A model generated the notes under the pieces. That model did not search any database and was not told the DNA's origin. It saw only the letters and a list, made by a program, of their open reading frames with translations. A stretch of 64,000 bases of DNA from Microbacterium sp. SS28. GTDB lineage: Bacteria; Actinomycetota; Actinomycetes; Actinomycetales; Microbacteriaceae. The DNA is taken from assembly GCF_022761035.1 (NCBI RefSeq), contig NZ_JAKWJP010000006.1, positions 124,001 through 188,000 of the forward strand. Reading direction: 5' to 3'. The position numbers and the translations under genes are program-made. Shown in pieces: positions 62,856-64,000 of the stretch. Within the stretch, counting starts at the first letter, position 1. Each line of letters begins with the position of its first letter.

Positions 62856-63677
62856 TCAGGAGCACGTGCCGTTCTCCTGGAGGGCGGAATCGCTCAAGAT
62901 GCTCCCGTCGATGTCGACGGCGGCGACGAGCTGATCGCCGACCACCTCGACCGACGTGAGCGTCATGCCTGCCGGCACATGCTCGGCGATGCACACCGTC
63001 CAGTCCTTCAGGACGAGGTCTGCGACGGCGCCGAAGCGGTCGCGCAGGTCGTCGGCCGAGACGTCGGCTCCCGCGAGCTGAAGGCGTGAAGGCGTCAGGA
63101 CGAGATCCCCGTCGACCGCCGAGGGTGTCAGTGCGACGCCGACCGGGATGCCGACGCCGAAGAAGCTGAGCTCCGTCGCCATCGTGACATCCGGCTCCGC
63201 CAGGCCCAGGCTGTCGACAGGGAAGTCCTGCACTCCCGCGAGGAGCGCCTGGAGCTGGGCCGTGTCGAGGGCGAGGGTCGCCGTCGCGGCGTCGGCCGCG
63301 GCATCCCCCCGGATCGCGATGCCCTGCGCGTGCACCGTGACATCCCCCGTGACGGTGCCGATCGCGACGTCGTCCGACGCGACGGTGACGTCGTCGAGCT
63401 CACCCGCGATGAGCTGCGGGATGACGGCGCCCGCGACCGTGACGTCGATCGGCTGATCGGCGGGCAGCGCGAGGTTCGTCACGATCTGATCGCGGATGGT
63501 GCGCTCGACGAGCCCCCGTGCGACCCACTCCGCGACGAACCATGCGGCGATCGCGAGGGCCACGACGATGAGCGCCGAGATGATCCACGGCCACGCGCTG
63601 CGCCGCCGGCGCGGCTCATGCGGCGCCGTCGCCCAATCGGGGAGCGGCTGGGTGGGCTGCGTGTCGGCGGCGCTCAT
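62856..63677 (-). CDS. DUF2993 (LmeA-like) membrane-anchored protein
   Basis: A 273-residue protein. A cytoplasmic basic N-terminus (HEPRRRRSAW) is followed by one signal-anchor helix (about 28-50) and an extracytoplasmic DUF2993 domain (IDVTVAGAVIPQLIAGELDD, GIPVGVAL). The family includes M. tuberculosis LmeA, implicated in lipomannan elongation; the function here is not known. Two cysteines lie at the end of the domain. ATG at 63677 is four bases after the argS stop, so the two are probably coupled; lysA follows after 159 bases. Confidence 0.8.
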   Translation of the reverse strand: MSAADTQPTQPLPDWATAPHEPRRRRSAWPWIISALIVVALAIAAWFVAEWVARGLVERTIRDQIVTNLALPADQPIDVTVAGAVIPQLIAGELDDVTVASDDVAIGTVTGDVTVHAQGIAIRGDAAADAATATLALDTAQLQALLAGVQDFPVDSLGLAEPDVTMATELSFFGVGIPVGVALTPSAVDGDLVLTPSRLQLAGADVSADDLRDRFGAVADLVLKDWTVCIAEHVPAGMTLTSVEVVGDQLVAAVDIDGSILSDSALQENGTCS

Positions 63678-63681
63678 ATCG

Positions 63682-64000
63682 CTACATCCGTTCGGGTGCC
63701 TGGACGCCGAGCAGCTGCAGGCCGTTGCGCAGAACCTGCCCCGTCGCGTCGTTGAGCCACAGCCGCGTGCGGTGCACGGGCTCCACGGGATCGTCGCCCT
63801 GCGGGATCACGCGGCAGTTGTCGTACCAGCGGTGGTAGAGGCCCGCGAGCTCCTCGAGATAGCGCGCGATGCGGTGCGGCTCGCGCAGCTCGGCGGCGAA
63901 CGCGAGGATCCGCGGGAACTCCTGCAGCGCGCCCAGGAGCGCCGACTCGGTCTCGTGACCGAGCAGCTCGGGCGCGAAGTCCGAGCGGTCGACGCCGGAT
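63682..64000 (-). CDS. argS: Arginyl-tRNA synthetase, C-terminal end (gene runs off the window)
   Basis: The last 106 codons of ArgS, which charges tRNA-Arg. The visible part is the C-terminal anticodon-binding (DALR) domain: LREPHRIARYLEELAGLYHR, WYDNCRV, and the end LLGVQAPERM, the usual actinobacterial terminus with a TAG stop at 63682. The upstream part lies beyond 64000. argS-lysA-hom-thrC-thrB is a well-known actinobacterial order; a DUF2993 gene is inserted here. Confidence 0.93.
   Translation of the reverse strand, partial: SGVDRSDFAPELLGHETESALLGALQEFPRILAFAAELREPHRIARYLEELAGLYHRWYDNCRVIPQGDDPVEPVHRTRLWLNDATGQVLRNGLQLLGVQAPERM

Overview
The window is a very GC-rich (about 70 percent) bacterial chromosome segment. 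Its gene content, gene order and protein sequences point to an actinobacterium of the Microbacteriaceae, most like Microbacterium. Reasons are the core orders nusA-ylxR-infB, argS-lysA-hom-thrC-thrB-rho-prfA and wecA-atpI-atpBEFHAGDC, an ECF42-type sigma factor paired with a YCII protein, the long alanine-rich N-terminus of Rho, and many GTG starts. I saw no rRNA, tRNA, CRISPR array, insertion sequence or prophage. No gene-free stretch exceeds about 230 bases.

Layout. 1-6.2 kb: a translation/transcription block on the minus strand (infB 5' part, ylxR, nusA, proS), with three plus-strand genes (SatP-like acetate transporter, potassium channel, PPOX-fold protein) inserted between nusA and proS. 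6.2-16.4 kb: a TetR repressor with a small membrane protein and three matching operators, ispG, ltrA, a complete tryptophan attenuator ahead of a fused anthranilate synthase, an ECF42 sigma/YCII pair, a site-2 protease, and a YcnI-type copper protein with a His-rich membrane protein. 16.4-28.7 kb: a MurE-like ligase, pyruvate formate-lyase and its activase behind two FadR/GntR-type operators, dxr, an FKBP lipoprotein, an acyltransferase, OsmC, asparaginase, alanine dehydrogenase and an amino-acid permease. 28.8-40.1 kb: an EccC/EssC-like FtsK ATPase with a PP2C phosphatase, a heterodimeric ABC exporter, an aldo/keto reductase, two small membrane proteins and YaaA. 40.1-50.5 kb: the complete F1Fo ATP synthase operon preceded by atpI, wecA, sua5 and prmC. 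50.7-54.4 kb: a cysteine biosynthesis module (two tandem cysK genes and cysE) plus two small genes, inserted between prmC and prfA. 54.5-64 kb: prfA, rho, thrB, thrC, hom, lysA, a DUF2993 protein and the 3' end of argS.

How the genes fit together. The minus strand carries the conserved housekeeping backbone: isoprenoid MEP genes dxr and ispG, translation, ATP synthase, and the aspartate-family amino acids. Most plus-strand genes look like later insertions that break up gene orders usually contiguous in relatives. Sulfur assimilation (cysE makes O-acetylserine, CysK converts it to cysteine), amino-acid turnover (permease, asparaginase, alanine dehydrogenase) and fermentative pyruvate use (PflB/PflA) are the metabolic modules.

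Regulation visible in the sequence is rich. There is a textbook Trp-codon attenuator, three CAAC-N6-GTTG TetR operators, two TGTGGTCTGACCACA operators at pfl, a possible self-controlled ECF42 promoter, a hairpin that overlaps the infB ribosome binding site, and at least ten genes whose start codon lies only 6-7 bases after a TANNNT -10 box, suggesting leaderless mRNAs. An octamer, GGATGCCG, occurs about ten times more often than composition predicts.
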